Counted from the stretch's first letter, positions 19,031 to 31,396 are shown. The stretch is DNA of 64,000 nucleotides from Zobellella taiwanensis (GCF_003012795.1 NZ_PXYH01000008.1:1-64000), one strand, 5' to 3'. Numbers and translations are program-made. Notes: generated by a model from the sequence alone, not told the origin.

Positions 19031-19525
19031 ATGCGCCCGATAGCATGTCTGGCCCGTATCGCGGAAAGAATACTGAATGCTTTTATGGTATTCGCCCTGG
19101 TAACGCTGATCATACTGGTCTTCACCAATGTGATCCTGCGCTATGGCTTCAACAGCGGCATTTCCATCAGCGTGGAATTGTCCCGCTTCCTCTTCGTCTG
19201 GATTACCTTTGTCGGTGCGGTCTGTGCCCTGCTGCGCCAACAGCATCTGGTCGTCACCACGCTGACCGAACGCCTGCCACCTCCTGTCCAGGCCGTGCTG
19301 ACGCGGCTGGTCACCCTGGCCATGCTGGGGTGCAGCATCATGCTGATGATCGGCAGCTATAAACAGGCCGTACTGAACTGGAACAACCTGTCGCCCATCA
19401 GCGGCATTCCGGTCGGCGTGTTTTACGCCGCCGGCCTCTTCACCGGGATCATGATGTCAATCGTACTCGGCTACCGCCTCATCATCCCCGCCACCCCATG
19501 CCCAACTCAGCCTGAGGTAGAATAA
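19031..19525 (+). CDS. dctQ: TRAP transporter small permease DctQ
   Basis: A 164-aa inner-membrane subunit with four hydrophobic segments and the conserved VILRYGFN and VELSRFLFVWITFVGA motifs. It bridges the receptor to DctM. The ATG at 19031 is chosen because it follows AGGAGCATATT. An in-frame ATG at 18935 would add 32 charged residues ahead of the first helix and has a weaker AGGA site. The gap to dctM is 2 bp. Confidence 0.9.
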   Translation: MRPIACLARIAERILNAFMVFALVTLIILVFTNVILRYGFNSGISISVELSRFLFVWITFVGAVCALLRQQHLVVTTLTERLPPPVQAVLTRLVTLAMLGCSIMLMIGSYKQAVLNWNNLSPISGIPVGVFYAAGLFTGIMMSIVLGYRLIIPATPCPTQPEVE

Positions 19526-19527
19526 TC

Positions 19528-20808
19528 ATGACCATCACCCTCTTTCTCGGCTCCCTGCTCGGCTCCATCGGCCTGGGCGTTCCCATCGCCTTTGCGCTGC
19601 TGGTCAGTGCAGTAGTACTGATGCTGCATTTGGACATGTTCGATTCCCAGATCCTGGCCCAGAATCTGGTCAACGGCGCCGACAGTTACACCCTGCTGGC
19701 AATCCCCTTTTTCCTGGTCGCGGGCGAAGTCATGTCCCGCGGAGGCCTGTCCCAACGGATCGTCACCCTGGCCATGAGCCTGGTCGGCCATAAAAAGGGC
19801 GGCCTCGGCTTTGTCGCGATTTTCGCCGCCATCATCATGGCCAGCCTGTCCGGCTCCGCCGTGGCGGATACCGCGGCCTTGGCCAGCATGCTGTTGCCGA
19901 TGATGCGCAAGGCCGGCTACCCCTTGGGACGTTCTTCCGGGTTGATGGCGGCAGGCGGTATTATTGCCCCCATTATCCCCCCTTCCATTCCCCTGATTAT
20001 CATCGGTGTCGCCGGTGGCATATCCATCAGCAAGCTGTTTCTTGCCGGTATAGTGCCGGGGCTTATTATGGGGGCAACGCTTGTTGTCATGTGGCTCTTC
20101 ATGACCCGCAAAGAGGATCTGGTGGTCGCCAAGAAGGCCACGGCCGGCGAGCGCTGGCAGGCTCTGCGCAGCAGTGTCTGGGCCATCTTGCTGCCCGTTA
20201 TCATCATCGGTGGTATCAAGACCGGTATATTTACCCCTACCGAAGCCGGTGTCGTCGCGGCGGTTTACGCTATCTTCGTGTCCACTCTGGTATACCGCGA
20301 GCTGAATTTGACTCAGTTGTATGAAGTCCTGACCATTTCCGCCCGCAGCACCGCCATCGTCATGTTTCTGGTGGCCGCGGCCATGGTGGCCTCTTGGCTT
20401 ATCAGTATTGCACAGCTTCCCCTGATGGTCGCCGATATGCTCGCCCCCCTGGCCGACAACCCGCGGCTGCTGATGCTGGCAATAATGGGGCTCATCCTGG
20501 TGGTAGGCATGGTAATGGACCTGACCCCCACCATACTGGTGCTGACTCCGATACTGATGCCCATCGTCAAGCTGGCGGGAATAGATCCTGTCTATTTCGG
20601 CATCATGTTTGTGCTCAACTGCGCCATCGGACTCATTACTCCACCGGTGGGTAATGTATTGAATGTCATCAGCAGTGTGGGGAACCTGAAGTTCGAAAAA
20701 GCGGTGACAGGTGTAATGCCTTTCGCGCTGGCTTATGTCGTCATTCTGCTGTTGTTCGTCGCCTTTCCGCAGATCATTATCTGGCCAATGAATATGTTGT
20801 CCGGCTAA
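19528..20808 (+). CDS. dctM: TRAP transporter large permease DctM
   Basis: A 426-aa, roughly twelve-helix permease that drives sodium-coupled uptake of the receptor-delivered organic acid. Family motifs: AIPFFLVAGEVMSRGGLS, MASLSGSAVADTAALASML, GGIIAPIIPPSI and ITPPVGNVL. It is the only large permease in the cluster and so would serve all three DctP receptors unless others act in trans. Confidence 0.94.
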   Translation: MTITLFLGSLLGSIGLGVPIAFALLVSAVVLMLHLDMFDSQILAQNLVNGADSYTLLAIPFFLVAGEVMSRGGLSQRIVTLAMSLVGHKKGGLGFVAIFAAIIMASLSGSAVADTAALASMLLPMMRKAGYPLGRSSGLMAAGGIIAPIIPPSIPLIIIGVAGGISISKLFLAGIVPGLIMGATLVVMWLFMTRKEDLVVAKKATAGERWQALRSSVWAILLPVIIIGGIKTGIFTPTEAGVVAAVYAIFVSTLVYRELNLTQLYEVLTISARSTAIVMFLVAAAMVASWLISIAQLPLMVADMLAPLADNPRLLMLAIMGLILVVGMVMDLTPTILVLTPILMPIVKLAGIDPVYFGIMFVLNCAIGLITPPVGNVLNVISSVGNLKFEKAVTGVMPFALAYVVILLLFVAFPQIIIWPMNMLSG

Positions 20809-20867
20809 AAAGATCCGGAATGGTTATTTAAAAAGGAAAACCGGTTAGCAACCATATGGAGATAAAC

Positions 20868-21851
20868 ATGAAAAAATTACTCAAGCCCTTCGCCATTGCT
20901 TCTATTGTGGCTTTATCTTTTATCTCGCAGGCACAGGCGGCCATTGAACTGAAACTGGCTCATGCCGCGCCAGAGACCGACACCCAGCACAAGGCGGCGG
21001 AGTTTTTCTCTCGACTGGTATCAGAAAGAACCGATGGCGAGGTCAATGTAAAAATCTTCGGTAACAGTATTTTGGGAGGTGACCAACAGCTCATCTCCGG
21101 TGTTCGTGCTGGCACCATTGATATCGAAATGTCCGGCAATCCGAACTTTGCCGGCATAGAGCCCAAACTGGGAGCCTTTGATCTGCCTTACATCTTCGGT
21201 AACAGTGAACAAGCTTATAAGGTATTGGATGGTGAGGTAGGCGAGAAGGCTCTGGCTCTGTTGGACAATTCTGGAATGAAAGGTCTCGCATTCTGGGAGG
21301 TCGGTTTCCGGGCCATGACCAATTCCAAACGCCCCATCCTTAACCCTGATGATGTCAAGGGATTGAAGATGAGAACCAATTCCAACAAATCACTGATAGA
21401 AGCCTTCTCCCTGCTGGGAGCCAACCCCATTCCCATGCCGATTGGTGAGCTGTATACCGCGCTGGAAACCCGCACTGTCGATGCCCAGGATCACCCTATC
21501 GGCATCGTGTGGTCTGCCAAATTTTATGAAGTTCAGAAATACCTGTCCCTGACCAATCAGGCTTACACCTCTCTGATTATGGTGATGAACAAGCCTCGTT
21601 TTGACAGTCTCAATCCGGAGTACCAAGAAGTGATCGTGCAGGCAGCAAGGGAAGCGGGGCAATACCAGCGACAACTCAATGCGGAAAATGAGAGGGAGAT
21701 CATTAACGCACTGCGTACCGCTGGCGTCCAGGTAGAGGAGAAAATCGATACAGCGCCCTTCCAGGCCATCATAAAGCCGACTTGGGATAGCTATATCGGG
21801 GAAAATGGGGCCGAGTGGATCGATGCCATTCAGCATGCCATAGCCAATTAA
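20868..21851 (+). CDS. TRAP transporter substrate-binding protein DctP (third copy)
   Basis: A 327-aa periplasmic receptor. The signal peptide MKKLLKPFAIASIVALSF... is cleaved near AQAAI (about residue 24). It has GLAFWEVGFRAMTNSKRP and LKMRTNSNK with the anchoring Arg. The ATG at 20868 has GGAG 7 bp upstream; an in-frame ATG at 20856 contains that site and is less likely. It resembles copy one strongly, suggesting duplication. Confidence 0.88.
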   Translation: MKKLLKPFAIASIVALSFISQAQAAIELKLAHAAPETDTQHKAAEFFSRLVSERTDGEVNVKIFGNSILGGDQQLISGVRAGTIDIEMSGNPNFAGIEPKLGAFDLPYIFGNSEQAYKVLDGEVGEKALALLDNSGMKGLAFWEVGFRAMTNSKRPILNPDDVKGLKMRTNSNKSLIEAFSLLGANPIPMPIGELYTALETRTVDAQDHPIGIVWSAKFYEVQKYLSLTNQAYTSLIMVMNKPRFDSLNPEYQEVIVQAAREAGQYQRQLNAENEREIINALRTAGVQVEEKIDTAPFQAIIKPTWDSYIGENGAEWIDAIQHAIAN

Positions 21852-21914
21852 CAACTCATGCCGGCCTTGATAAAACAGGGTCGGCATCAGCCCCTTACAT
21901 TTGAGGATAATGAG

Positions 21915-22853
21915 ATGCCCGGCAAGGAAATATTGATACTCAACCAGAAGTGTGCCCATACGCTGAGTTTTTATGATGTCGGCAACGGCGAAGAAATAAA
22001 GTCGATTCGTCTGCCCGACTACCCCCATGAATTCGTCGTCGACTCACAAGGCACATATGCTTATGTCGGCCACTATGGCATTTTAGGTGCCGACTGCATT
22101 GGCGACCAGGGGGGCTGTTCCGTCTTTGTTATCGACATTGAGCAAGGCAAGGTCGTTAACACCCTGAGTACCTGGCCATACTATCGCATCCATGGACTGG
22201 GGATGGACAACCAGGATCGTCTGTATGCCATGAGTGAAGGTCACAATACCCTGCTGCTGTACACCAACCCGGCCACATCGACAACGCCTGATCTCGCGGT
22301 TTCGTCCGGGGGCTACAAGACCCACTTGTTTGCGCTCACCCGGGATGGTGACACTGCCTATGGGATAAACCTGCTCAGCAATACGGTAACCAAGTTCAAA
22401 CCTCATGATCCCACCTTTACCCCTATCGCCATGATCCCGGGCCGCAAACCGGAAGGCAACTGCCTGTCTGCCGACGAGCGCACCCTCTTTGTCAGCAACC
22501 GGACCGATAACAGCATAGTGGCCATTGATGTGGAATCCATGACCATCCGGGATCAAGCCGAAACAGGGCTGGATCCTACCCGTATTTACTGTGATCCCAA
22601 CCGCCGTCTGATCGTCACCAACTACGGTGAAAATTCCCTGTCCCTGTTTGATCAGCAGCTGAATCCCCTGGGACGCATCGAACTGGAACATATCCCGATA
22701 GCACTCAGCTTTCATCCCGATGGACTTCAGGCCTTCGTGTCCTTCAAGGGTGATCGGATAGGCGTCTTGGATCTCGAGTCGGGGAAAGTAGTGCGTTACT
22801 TCCCGACCAGAAAGGAACCCGATGTCTCGTTCCTGCTGGTAAAGAACCTATAA
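21915..22853 (+). CDS. YncE/lactonase-like beta-propeller protein
   Basis: A 312-aa protein built of repeated beta-propeller blades (for example GTYAYVGHYG, DERTLFVSNRTDNSIVAIDV, NRRLIVTNYGENSLSLFD). It has no signal peptide. Related propellers include YncE and 6-phosphogluconolactonase-type lactonases, so a lactone-opening role is plausible but unproven. The start at 21915 follows GAGG at 8 bp; an upstream in-frame ATG at 21858 lacks a good site. Confidence 0.7.
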   Translation: MPGKEILILNQKCAHTLSFYDVGNGEEIKSIRLPDYPHEFVVDSQGTYAYVGHYGILGADCIGDQGGCSVFVIDIEQGKVVNTLSTWPYYRIHGLGMDNQDRLYAMSEGHNTLLLYTNPATSTTPDLAVSSGGYKTHLFALTRDGDTAYGINLLSNTVTKFKPHDPTFTPIAMIPGRKPEGNCLSADERTLFVSNRTDNSIVAIDVESMTIRDQAETGLDPTRIYCDPNRRLIVTNYGENSLSLFDQQLNPLGRIELEHIPIALSFHPDGLQAFVSFKGDRIGVLDLESGKVVRYFPTRKEPDVSFLLVKNL

Positions 22854-22865
22854 GAGTGCCAAACC

Positions 22866-23822
22866 ATGAAGACTCCACAGTTCCTGATCGACTGCCACCA
22901 CCATTTCTGGGCCCTGGGTCCGGAGCTACGCTATCCGTGGCTCGGTGAGCAATTGGTGACCGATTTTTTTCTGGGGGACTACGGCAGCATACGCCGCCCT
23001 TTTCTGCCCCCGGATCTCCGCCGGCTGATCCCGGAGGGCTACTGGCTGCTGGGCTCTGTACATTGTGAAGCGGAAGCCGACCGGAGCCAGGCGGTCGATG
23101 AAACCCGGTGGATCGATGCCCTCGGCAACGAGCAAGGACTCCCTACCGCCCATGTCGGCTGGGCGGCGTTCGGAACTCGGGAGTGTGCTACCCAACTGGA
23201 TATTCAGATGCAATCACCTTCTTTTAGGGGAGTGCGAGCTAAACCGGCGACCGCTACCAGCCCGGGCGCAATGGCTGACATGCGGGGACAGGCTAACTCG
23301 TTGCAAGACGACACTTGGTGTTCGGGCCTGGCACTGCTGAGCGAACGCGGGCTGAGCTGGGATCTCCGGATCCCCGCCTGGCATCTTGCCGAAGCAGCGG
23401 AACGCTTGCAGGAGCATCCCGAATTGCGTGTGATTCTGAATCATACCGGACTCCCTTGGGATCGTACCAACCGTGGTCTGGCACGCTGGCGCCGCGGACT
23501 GCAACAACTGGCCGACAATCCCAATGTGTGCGTCAAGCTTTCGGAGCTGGGAGCGCCAGGCCACCAATGGGTGCCAGCCGATAACCTGGCCTTGTTGACA
23601 GAGGCCATCGATATCTTTGGCCCGGAACGGTGTCTGTTCGCCAGTAATGCGCCGGTCTCCGGTATTCAGGTCGGCTATGGAACATGGTTGCAACTGGTCG
23701 AAACGGCCATAGCTCAAACCTGCCCAAACGCACGGGATCGGATCCTCTGGCGCAATGCCATTCACTGGTACCGCCTCGATCCTCATAGATTGAAGACAGC
23801 AAATCATGCTCCCCTCCAGTGA
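22866..23822 (+). CDS. amidohydrolase family 2 / COG3618 lactonase-like hydrolase (second copy)
   Basis: A 318-aa relative of the hydrolase at 16864-17832. The metal motif is DCHHHFW near residue 9, then VRAKPAT, LNHTGLPWDR and ASNAPVSG. As in the first copy, Asn stands where the last catalytic Asp (GSDWP) is expected. The two copies differ throughout, so they are old paralogues or separate acquisitions. It lies 12 bp after the propeller gene. Confidence 0.78.
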   Translation: MKTPQFLIDCHHHFWALGPELRYPWLGEQLVTDFFLGDYGSIRRPFLPPDLRRLIPEGYWLLGSVHCEAEADRSQAVDETRWIDALGNEQGLPTAHVGWAAFGTRECATQLDIQMQSPSFRGVRAKPATATSPGAMADMRGQANSLQDDTWCSGLALLSERGLSWDLRIPAWHLAEAAERLQEHPELRVILNHTGLPWDRTNRGLARWRRGLQQLADNPNVCVKLSELGAPGHQWVPADNLALLTEAIDIFGPERCLFASNAPVSGIQVGYGTWLQLVETAIAQTCPNARDRILWRNAIHWYRLDPHRLKTANHAPLQ

Positions 23823-23870
23823 AGAAGGGCATACAGCACGCCATATTGAAACCTCAAACAGGAAGAACTC

Positions 23871-25451
23871 ATGACTCGACTCAACGGTAATAATCAGATA
23901 GGAAACCGGGAAGTCAGCGGTAGCCAGAGCCCGATATTCGGCATCAACCCGGCCACCGGCGAGCGGCTCGCGCCCGGCTATGCCGGTGCCAGCCCGGCCC
24001 AGGTGGTCGAGGCCTGCGCCCTGGCCGAGGCCGCCTTCGAGCCCTACCGCCACAGCGCCCCGGCGGCCCGCGCCGCCTTTCTGGAGGCCATCGCCGCACA
24101 GATAGCAGCGCAGGGCGATGCCCTTATCGAGCGCGCCATGCTGGAAACCGGCCTGCCCCGGGCCCGGCTCGAAGGGGAGCGGGGCCGCACCCTGAGCCAG
24201 TTGCGGCTGTTCGCCGAGGTGGTGCGCGCCGGCGACTGGCTGGGGGTGCGCATCGATCCCGCCCAGCCGGAGCGCACGCCCCTGCCTCGCGCCGATCTGC
24301 GGCTGCAGCACCTTCCCCTGGGGCCGGTGGCGGTGTTCGGCGCCAGCAACTTCCCGCTGGCGTTTTCGGTGGCCGGCGGCGACACCGCCTCGGCTCTGGC
24401 CGCCGGCTGTCCGGTGGTGGTCAAGGCCCACTCGGCCCACCCGGGCACCTCCGAGCTGGTGGGCCGGGCGGTGGCGGCGGCGGCCCGGGAGTGCGACATG
24501 CCAGAGGGCGTCTTCTCCCTGCTCTACGGCAACGGCAACAGTGTCGGCCAGGCGCTGGTGGCGGATCCGCGCATCAGGGCGGTGGGCTTCACCGGCTCCC
24601 GCCAGGGCGGCCAGGCGCTGCTCGCCACCGCCCAGGCCAGGCCCGAGCCCATCCCCGTCTATGCGGAGATGAGCAGCATCAACCCGGTGCTGCTGCTGCC
24701 CGCCGCCCTGGCCGCCCGCCCCGAAGCCCTGGCCGCGGGCTTCGCCGGCTCGCTCCAGCTCGGTGCCGGCCAGTTCTGCACCAACCCCGGCCTGCTGCTG
24801 GGCCTGGAAGGCCCGGTGCTGGAGCACTTCGCCGGGCTGGCCGCCGAGGCGCTGGCCCGGGCCGAGCCCCAGACCATGCTGACCCCCGGCATCCACCGGG
24901 CCTACGAAGAGGGCGTCGCGGCCCTGGCCCGGGCCGAGGGGGTCGACACCCTGGCCACCGGGCTGGCCGCCCGGGGTCCCCACGGCTGCCGGCCGCGGCT
25001 GTTCCGTACCAGCGCCAAGCACTTCCTGGCGGACGCGCAACTGCAACAGGAGGTGTTCGGCGCCAGCGCCCTGCTGGTGAGCTGCCGGGACGAGAACGAG
25101 CTGGTGGCGGTGCTCGATGCGCTGGAAGGCCAGCTCACCGCCACAGTACAGATGGACGATCAGGACGGCGCCCTGGCCCGGCGACTGCTGCCACGGCTGG
25201 AGCGCAAGGCCGGCCGGGTGCTGTTCAACGGCTTTCCCACCGGGGTCGAGGTGTGCCACGCCATGGTGCACGGCGGCCCCTGGCCGGCCACCTCCGACAG
25301 CCGCACCACCTCGGTCGGCTCGGCGGCGATACAGCGCTTCCTGCGCCCGGTCTGTTACCAGGACTGCCCGCCCGTCCTGTTGCCCGAGGCACTGCAGGAC
25401 GACAACCCCTGGCACCTGCGCCGCCTGCAGGACGGACGCTATTCCTCCTGA
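23871..25451 (+). CDS. 2-oxoglutarate semialdehyde dehydrogenase (KGSADH-type ALDH)
   Basis: A 526-aa NAD(P)+ aldehyde dehydrogenase with catalytic C303 ([10 protein letters not shown]) and general base E266 (YAEMSSINP). The segment [20 protein letters not shown] is typical of the KGSADH branch, which oxidises 2-oxoglutarate semialdehyde to 2-oxoglutarate in glucarate, arabinose and hydroxyproline breakdown. It is the last gene of the cluster and delivers the product to the TCA cycle. GC-rich and host-like in codon use, unlike the genes just before it. Confidence 0.9.
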   Translation: MTRLNGNNQIGNREVSGSQSPIFGINPATGERLAPGYAGASPAQVVEACALAEAAFEPYRHSAPAARAAFLEAIAAQIAAQGDALIERAMLETGLPRARLEGERGRTLSQLRLFAEVVRAGDWLGVRIDPAQPERTPLPRADLRLQHLPLGPVAVFGASNFPLAFSVAGGDTASALAAGCPVVVKAHSAHPGTSELVGRAVAAAARECDMPEGVFSLLYGNGNSVGQALVADPRIRAVGFTGSRQGGQALLATAQARPEPIPVYAEMSSINPVLLLPAALAARPEALAAGFAGSLQLGAGQFCTNPGLLLGLEGPVLEHFAGLAAEALARAEPQTMLTPGIHRAYEEGVAALARAEGVDTLATGLAARGPHGCRPRLFRTSAKHFLADAQLQQEVFGASALLVSCRDENELVAVLDALEGQLTATVQMDDQDGALARRLLPRLERKAGRVLFNGFPTGVEVCHAMVHGGPWPATSDSRTTSVGSAAIQRFLRPVCYQDCPPVLLPEALQDDNPWHLRRLQDGRYSS

Positions 25452-25456
25452 AACAA

Positions 25457-25480
25457 CAAGGCCCGATTGCTCGGGCCTTG
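25457..25480. terminator. bidirectional terminator between the ALDH and parC genes
   Basis: A perfect 10-bp stem CAAGGCCCGA/TCGGGCCTTG with a 4-nt loop, placed between convergent genes. The minus-strand side is followed by TTGTTTC, the plus side by a weaker CTCCTGTTG tail. Confidence 0.75.
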
Positions 25481-25496
25481 CTCCTGTTGCCTCTTA

Positions 25497-27746
25497 TCAG
25501 GCTTCCAGCTCGATACCGTCCACCCGTTGCAGGCCCCTGGGCAGCAGGGCGCCGCGGCGGCCGCGCTCACCCTGGTAGTGCTCGAGATCGGCGGGCTTGA
25601 GGGTCAGCTTGCGCTTGCCGGCATGCAGGGTCACGCTGGCCCCTTCAGGCACCACCGCCAGCTGCTTGATAAAGTCCTCGCGGGCCTGCACCTTGGCGGA
25701 AGGGATGCCGATCAGCTTGTTGCCCTTGCCCTTGGCCAGCATAGGCAGGTCCTTTAGCGGGAACAGCAGCATGCGGCCCTCGTTGGTCACCACCAGGCAG
25801 CGGGAAGTCTCCACGTCCGCTACCGGCACCGGCTTCAGCACCTCGCCGCCGGCGGGCACCGTCAGCAGGGCCTTGCCGTTTTTGTTGCGGCTGACCATGT
25901 CGCCGTAGCGGCAGACGAAGCCGTAGCCGGCATCGGACGCCAGCAGGTAAAGCGCCTCCTCTTCTCCGGCCAGCACAAAGCGGGCCTGCTCCCCCGGGCT
26001 CAGGCTACAGCGACCGGTGAGCGGCTCACCCTGGCCCCGGGCCGAGGGCAGGCTGTGGGCATCCAGGCCGTAGGCCCGGCCGATATTGGACAGGAACACC
26101 GCCATCTGGTTGCTGCGCCCCGGGGCGGCATCGAGAAAGCCGTCACCGGCCTTGTAACTGAGCCCTTGGCCATCCACCTCGTGCCCCTTGGCGGCACGGA
26201 TCCAGCCCTTCTCGGACAGCACTATGGTGACCGGCTCGCTCGGCACCAGCTCCTTCTCGCTGAGCGCCCTGGCCTCTTCCCGCTCCACCAGAGGAGAGAG
26301 CCGTTCGTCGCCGTATTTCTCGGCGTCGGCCAGGATTTCCTTCTTGAGCAGGGTGCTGAGCCGGCGTTCGGAGCCCAGGATCTGGGCCAGCCGGTCGCGC
26401 TCGGCGGCCAGCTCGTCCTGTTCGCCGCGGATCTTCATTTCTTCCAGCTTCGCCAGGTGGCGCAGCTTCAGCTCGAGGATGGCCTCGGCCTGGGTCTCGG
26501 TCAGATCGAAGCGCGCCATCAGCACCGGCCTGGGCTCGTCCTCGGTGCGGATGATGTGGATCACCTCGTCGATATTGAGGAAGGCGACCAGCAAGCCGGC
26601 CAGGATGTGCAGCCGGGCCTCGACCTTGTCCAGCCGGTATTGCAGCCGGTTGCGCACCGTTTCGCGGCGAAAGCGCAGCCATTCACCCAGGATCAGATCC
26701 AGGCTCTTCACCTGGGGCCGGTTGTCCAGCCCCAGCATGTTGAGGTTGACCCGGTAGTTCTTCTCCAGATCCGTGCTGGCGAACAGGTGCTGCATCAACT
26801 GCTCCACGTCCACCCGGTTGGAGCGGGGGATGATCACCAGCCGGGTCGGGTTTTCGTGATCCGACTCGTCGCGCAGATCCGCCACCATCGGCAGCTTCTT
26901 GGCCTGCATCTGGGCGGCGATCTGCTCCAGGATCTTGCCGCCGCTGGCCTGGTGCGGCAGGGCGGTGATGACGATGTCGCCCTGCTCCAGCTGGTAGACG
27001 GCGCGCATCTTGATGCTGCCCTTGCCGGTTTCGTAGATCTTTTGGATCTCGGCCCTGGGGGTGATGATCTCGGCCCGGGTGGGGTAATCGGGCCCGGCCA
27101 CATGTTCCATCAGCTCGGTCACCGTCGCCTGGGGGTGGTCCAGCAGGTGCACGCAGGCGTTGGCCACTTCCCGCACGTTGTGGGGCGGGATGTCGGTGGC
27201 CATGCCCACGGCGATGCCGGTGACCCCGTTCAGCAGAATGTGCGGCAGCCGGGCCGGCAGCATGCGCGGCTCCTTCAGGGTGCCGTCGAAGTTGGGTATC
27301 CACTCCACCGTGCCCTGGCCCAGCTCGGACAGCAGCAGCTCGGAGAAGCGCGACAGCCGCGCCTCGGTATAACGCATGGCGGCGAAGGACTTGGGATCGT
27401 CCGGCGCGCCCCAGTTGCCCTGGCCATCCACCAGCGGGTAGCGGTAGGAGAAGGGCTGGGCCATCAGCACCATGGCCTCATAACAGGCGGAGTCGCCGTG
27501 GGGGTGGTACTTGCCCAGCACATCGCCCACGGTGCGGGCGGATTTCTTGTGCTTGGACAGGGCCGACAGGCCCAGCTCGCTCATGGCGTAGATAATGCGG
27601 CGCTGCACCGGCTTCAAGCCGTCGCCGATATGGGGCAGGGCCCGGTCCATGATCACGTACATGGAGTAGTTGAGATAGGCCTGCTCGGTGAAGGTGTGCA
27701 GCGGCAGGCGCTCCACCCCTTCCATGGTAAAGTCGTTGTTGCTCAT
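25497..27746 (-). CDS. parC: DNA topoisomerase IV subunit A
   Basis: The 749-aa DNA-cleaving subunit of topoisomerase IV, which decatenates replicated chromosomes. Active-site Y126 is in [11 protein letters not shown]. The quinolone-resistance region [13 protein letters not shown] has Ser86 and Glu90, corresponding to wild-type S80 and E84 of E. coli, so no classic resistance change is seen. The C-terminal beta-pinwheel follows. It sits 10 bp downstream of parE in the same operon. Confidence 0.97.
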   Translation of the reverse strand: MSNNDFTMEGVERLPLHTFTEQAYLNYSMYVIMDRALPHIGDGLKPVQRRIIYAMSELGLSALSKHKKSARTVGDVLGKYHPHGDSACYEAMVLMAQPFSYRYPLVDGQGNWGAPDDPKSFAAMRYTEARLSRFSELLLSELGQGTVEWIPNFDGTLKEPRMLPARLPHILLNGVTGIAVGMATDIPPHNVREVANACVHLLDHPQATVTELMEHVAGPDYPTRAEIITPRAEIQKIYETGKGSIKMRAVYQLEQGDIVITALPHQASGGKILEQIAAQMQAKKLPMVADLRDESDHENPTRLVIIPRSNRVDVEQLMQHLFASTDLEKNYRVNLNMLGLDNRPQVKSLDLILGEWLRFRRETVRNRLQYRLDKVEARLHILAGLLVAFLNIDEVIHIIRTEDEPRPVLMARFDLTETQAEAILELKLRHLAKLEEMKIRGEQDELAAERDRLAQILGSERRLSTLLKKEILADAEKYGDERLSPLVEREEARALSEKELVPSEPVTIVLSEKGWIRAAKGHEVDGQGLSYKAGDGFLDAAPGRSNQMAVFLSNIGRAYGLDAHSLPSARGQGEPLTGRCSLSPGEQARFVLAGEEEALYLLASDAGYGFVCRYGDMVSRNKNGKALLTVPAGGEVLKPVPVADVETSRCLVVTNEGRMLLFPLKDLPMLAKGKGNKLIGIPSAKVQAREDFIKQLAVVPEGASVTLHAGKRKLTLKPADLEHYQGERGRRGALLPRGLQRVDGIELEA

Positions 27747-27756
27747 TCTTTCGTCC

Positions 27757-29981
<2,225 letters not shown>

Positions 29982-30551
29982 TTAAAGCTGCAAGAAGCGG
30001 ATGATCTGGGCACAGTAGTGCTCGAAACCGATAAAGGAATGGTCGCCGCCCTTCTGGATGCAGACCCGGGCGAAGCGGTAGTAGTCCAGCGCCTCCCGGT
30101 AGTCCAGCACCTCGTCGCCCTGCTGTTGCAGCAGCCAGATACGATCAAGGCAGCTGGGCTCATTCACCCTGAGCTCGGCCAGCTCCGCCATGTGCTGCCC
30201 GGTGAGGGTATAACGCTCGCCGGTGTAGGGATTCTCCTGTTCCCCCAGCCAATCGGCCAACAGCACATGGGGGTTCACCGCCGGGTTGACCACAACAGCG
30301 CGCACCCCGTACAGCTGGGCCACCCGGGTGGCCCAGAAGCCACCGAGGGAGCTGCCCGCCACCCCGAAGGGGCCGTCCAGCCCGTCGCAAATCGCCGCTA
30401 TCTGGCTCCAGGCCGCCGCCGGGGTCGCCGCCAGCTGGGGGCACACCAGCTCGATGTCGGGCCGGTGCCGGGCCAGGTGCTCGCGCATCAGCCGGGCCTT
30501 GATGGAGTTGGGAGACGAATTGAAACCGTGCAGGTAAAGCAGGGTCGCCAT
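29982..30551 (-). CDS. yqiA: YqiA alpha/beta-hydrolase esterase
   Basis: A 189-aa cytoplasmic esterase of the UPF0227 family. The N-terminus is MATLLYLHGFNSSP, the nucleophile elbow is GSSLGG, and ENPYTGERY and WLLQQQGDEVLDYREA are family signatures. The ATG at 30551 has AGGGGA upstream and lies 2 bp after the cpdA stop codon. The C-terminus ends RFLQL, shorter than in E. coli, and its last codons run straight into the repeat region, so the original tail may have been replaced. Confidence 0.92.
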   Translation of the reverse strand: MATLLYLHGFNSSPNSIKARLMREHLARHRPDIELVCPQLAATPAAAWSQIAAICDGLDGPFGVAGSSLGGFWATRVAQLYGVRAVVVNPAVNPHVLLADWLGEQENPYTGERYTLTGQHMAELAELRVNEPSCLDRIWLLQQQGDEVLDYREALDYYRFARVCIQKGGDHSFIGFEHYCAQIIRFLQL

Positions 30552-30553
30552 GG

Positions 30554-31396
30554 TTAATATCCCCTGGCACTGAAGTCGGGCACGAAACTGTCGGGGGGCA
30601 GCCGCCATACCCGGGTGCTGAGCCGGCCGTCCGGATACAGGCTGAGGGCGCGCCAGCCGGGGGCGGTATGATCCAGGGCGAACTCGTCCGACAGGGGCTT
30701 GAACTGGATGCAGGTGGAGGGACTCGCCAGGTAGCGGATGCCGTCACGGACTTCGTCGAATCCCTGGTGCACATGGCCACACAACACCACCCGGCTGGCC
30801 GGGTGTCGGCCCAGCCGCGCCTGGAGCTCGCCGGCATTGCGCAGGTTATGCTGATCCAGCCAGGCGCAGCCCACGGGCACGGCCTGATGATGTACCGCCA
30901 CCAGCAGATGATGGCGCGGATAGCGTGCCAGCACCTGGTCGAGCAGAGCAAGCTGTGCCTCTCCCAGGCTGCCGTGGGCCTTGCCGTGCAACTGGGAATC
31001 GAGCAGCAGCACCTGCCAGTGCTCGCCCAGCAGGTGCTTGGCGGTGCCGATACCGGCGGCGTCCAGCTCGGACTGCATCACGGGCGCGTCGTCGTGGTTG
31101 CCGGGCAGCCAGAACACCGGCGGCGTCAGTTCGGCCATCAGCCGGGCAAAATGCCGGTAGGATTCGGGGCTGTGATCCTGGGACAGGTCGCCGGTGGCCA
31201 GAATGGCATCGCAACCGGCCTGTTCTTCTTTCATGGCATCCACCACCGCCCGGCTGCTGTGCCAGGTGGCGATGCCCAGCAGCTCGCCGTCCGGATCGGA
31301 AAACAGATGGGTGTCGGTGATCTGCATCAGCTCGACCACGCCGTCGGGCCGACGGGCGCTGAGCGTTACCGGGGGAGCTGTCGTTGCCTTGTTCAA
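30554..31396 (-). CDS. cpdA: 3',5'-cyclic-AMP phosphodiesterase
   Basis: A metallophosphoesterase that hydrolyses cAMP to AMP. Metal motifs in order: DTHLF, GDLSQD, GNHDD, VAVHH, GHVHQ. A TTG at 31396 overlapping the yqiB stop (TTGA) gives 280 aa and the right spacing to QITDTH. An in-frame ATG at 31444 would add 16 residues and overlap yqiB by about 50 bp. The order nudF-yqiB-cpdA-yqiA-parE matches E. coli. Confidence 0.92.
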   Translation of the reverse strand: MNKATTAPPVTLSARRPDGVVELMQITDTHLFSDPDGELLGIATWHSSRAVVDAMKEEQAGCDAILATGDLSQDHSPESYRHFARLMAELTPPVFWLPGNHDDAPVMQSELDAAGIGTAKHLLGEHWQVLLLDSQLHGKAHGSLGEAQLALLDQVLARYPRHHLLVAVHHQAVPVGCAWLDQHNLRNAGELQARLGRHPASRVVLCGHVHQGFDEVRDGIRYLASPSTCIQFKPLSDEFALDHTAPGWRALSLYPDGRLSTRVWRLPPDSFVPDFSARGY

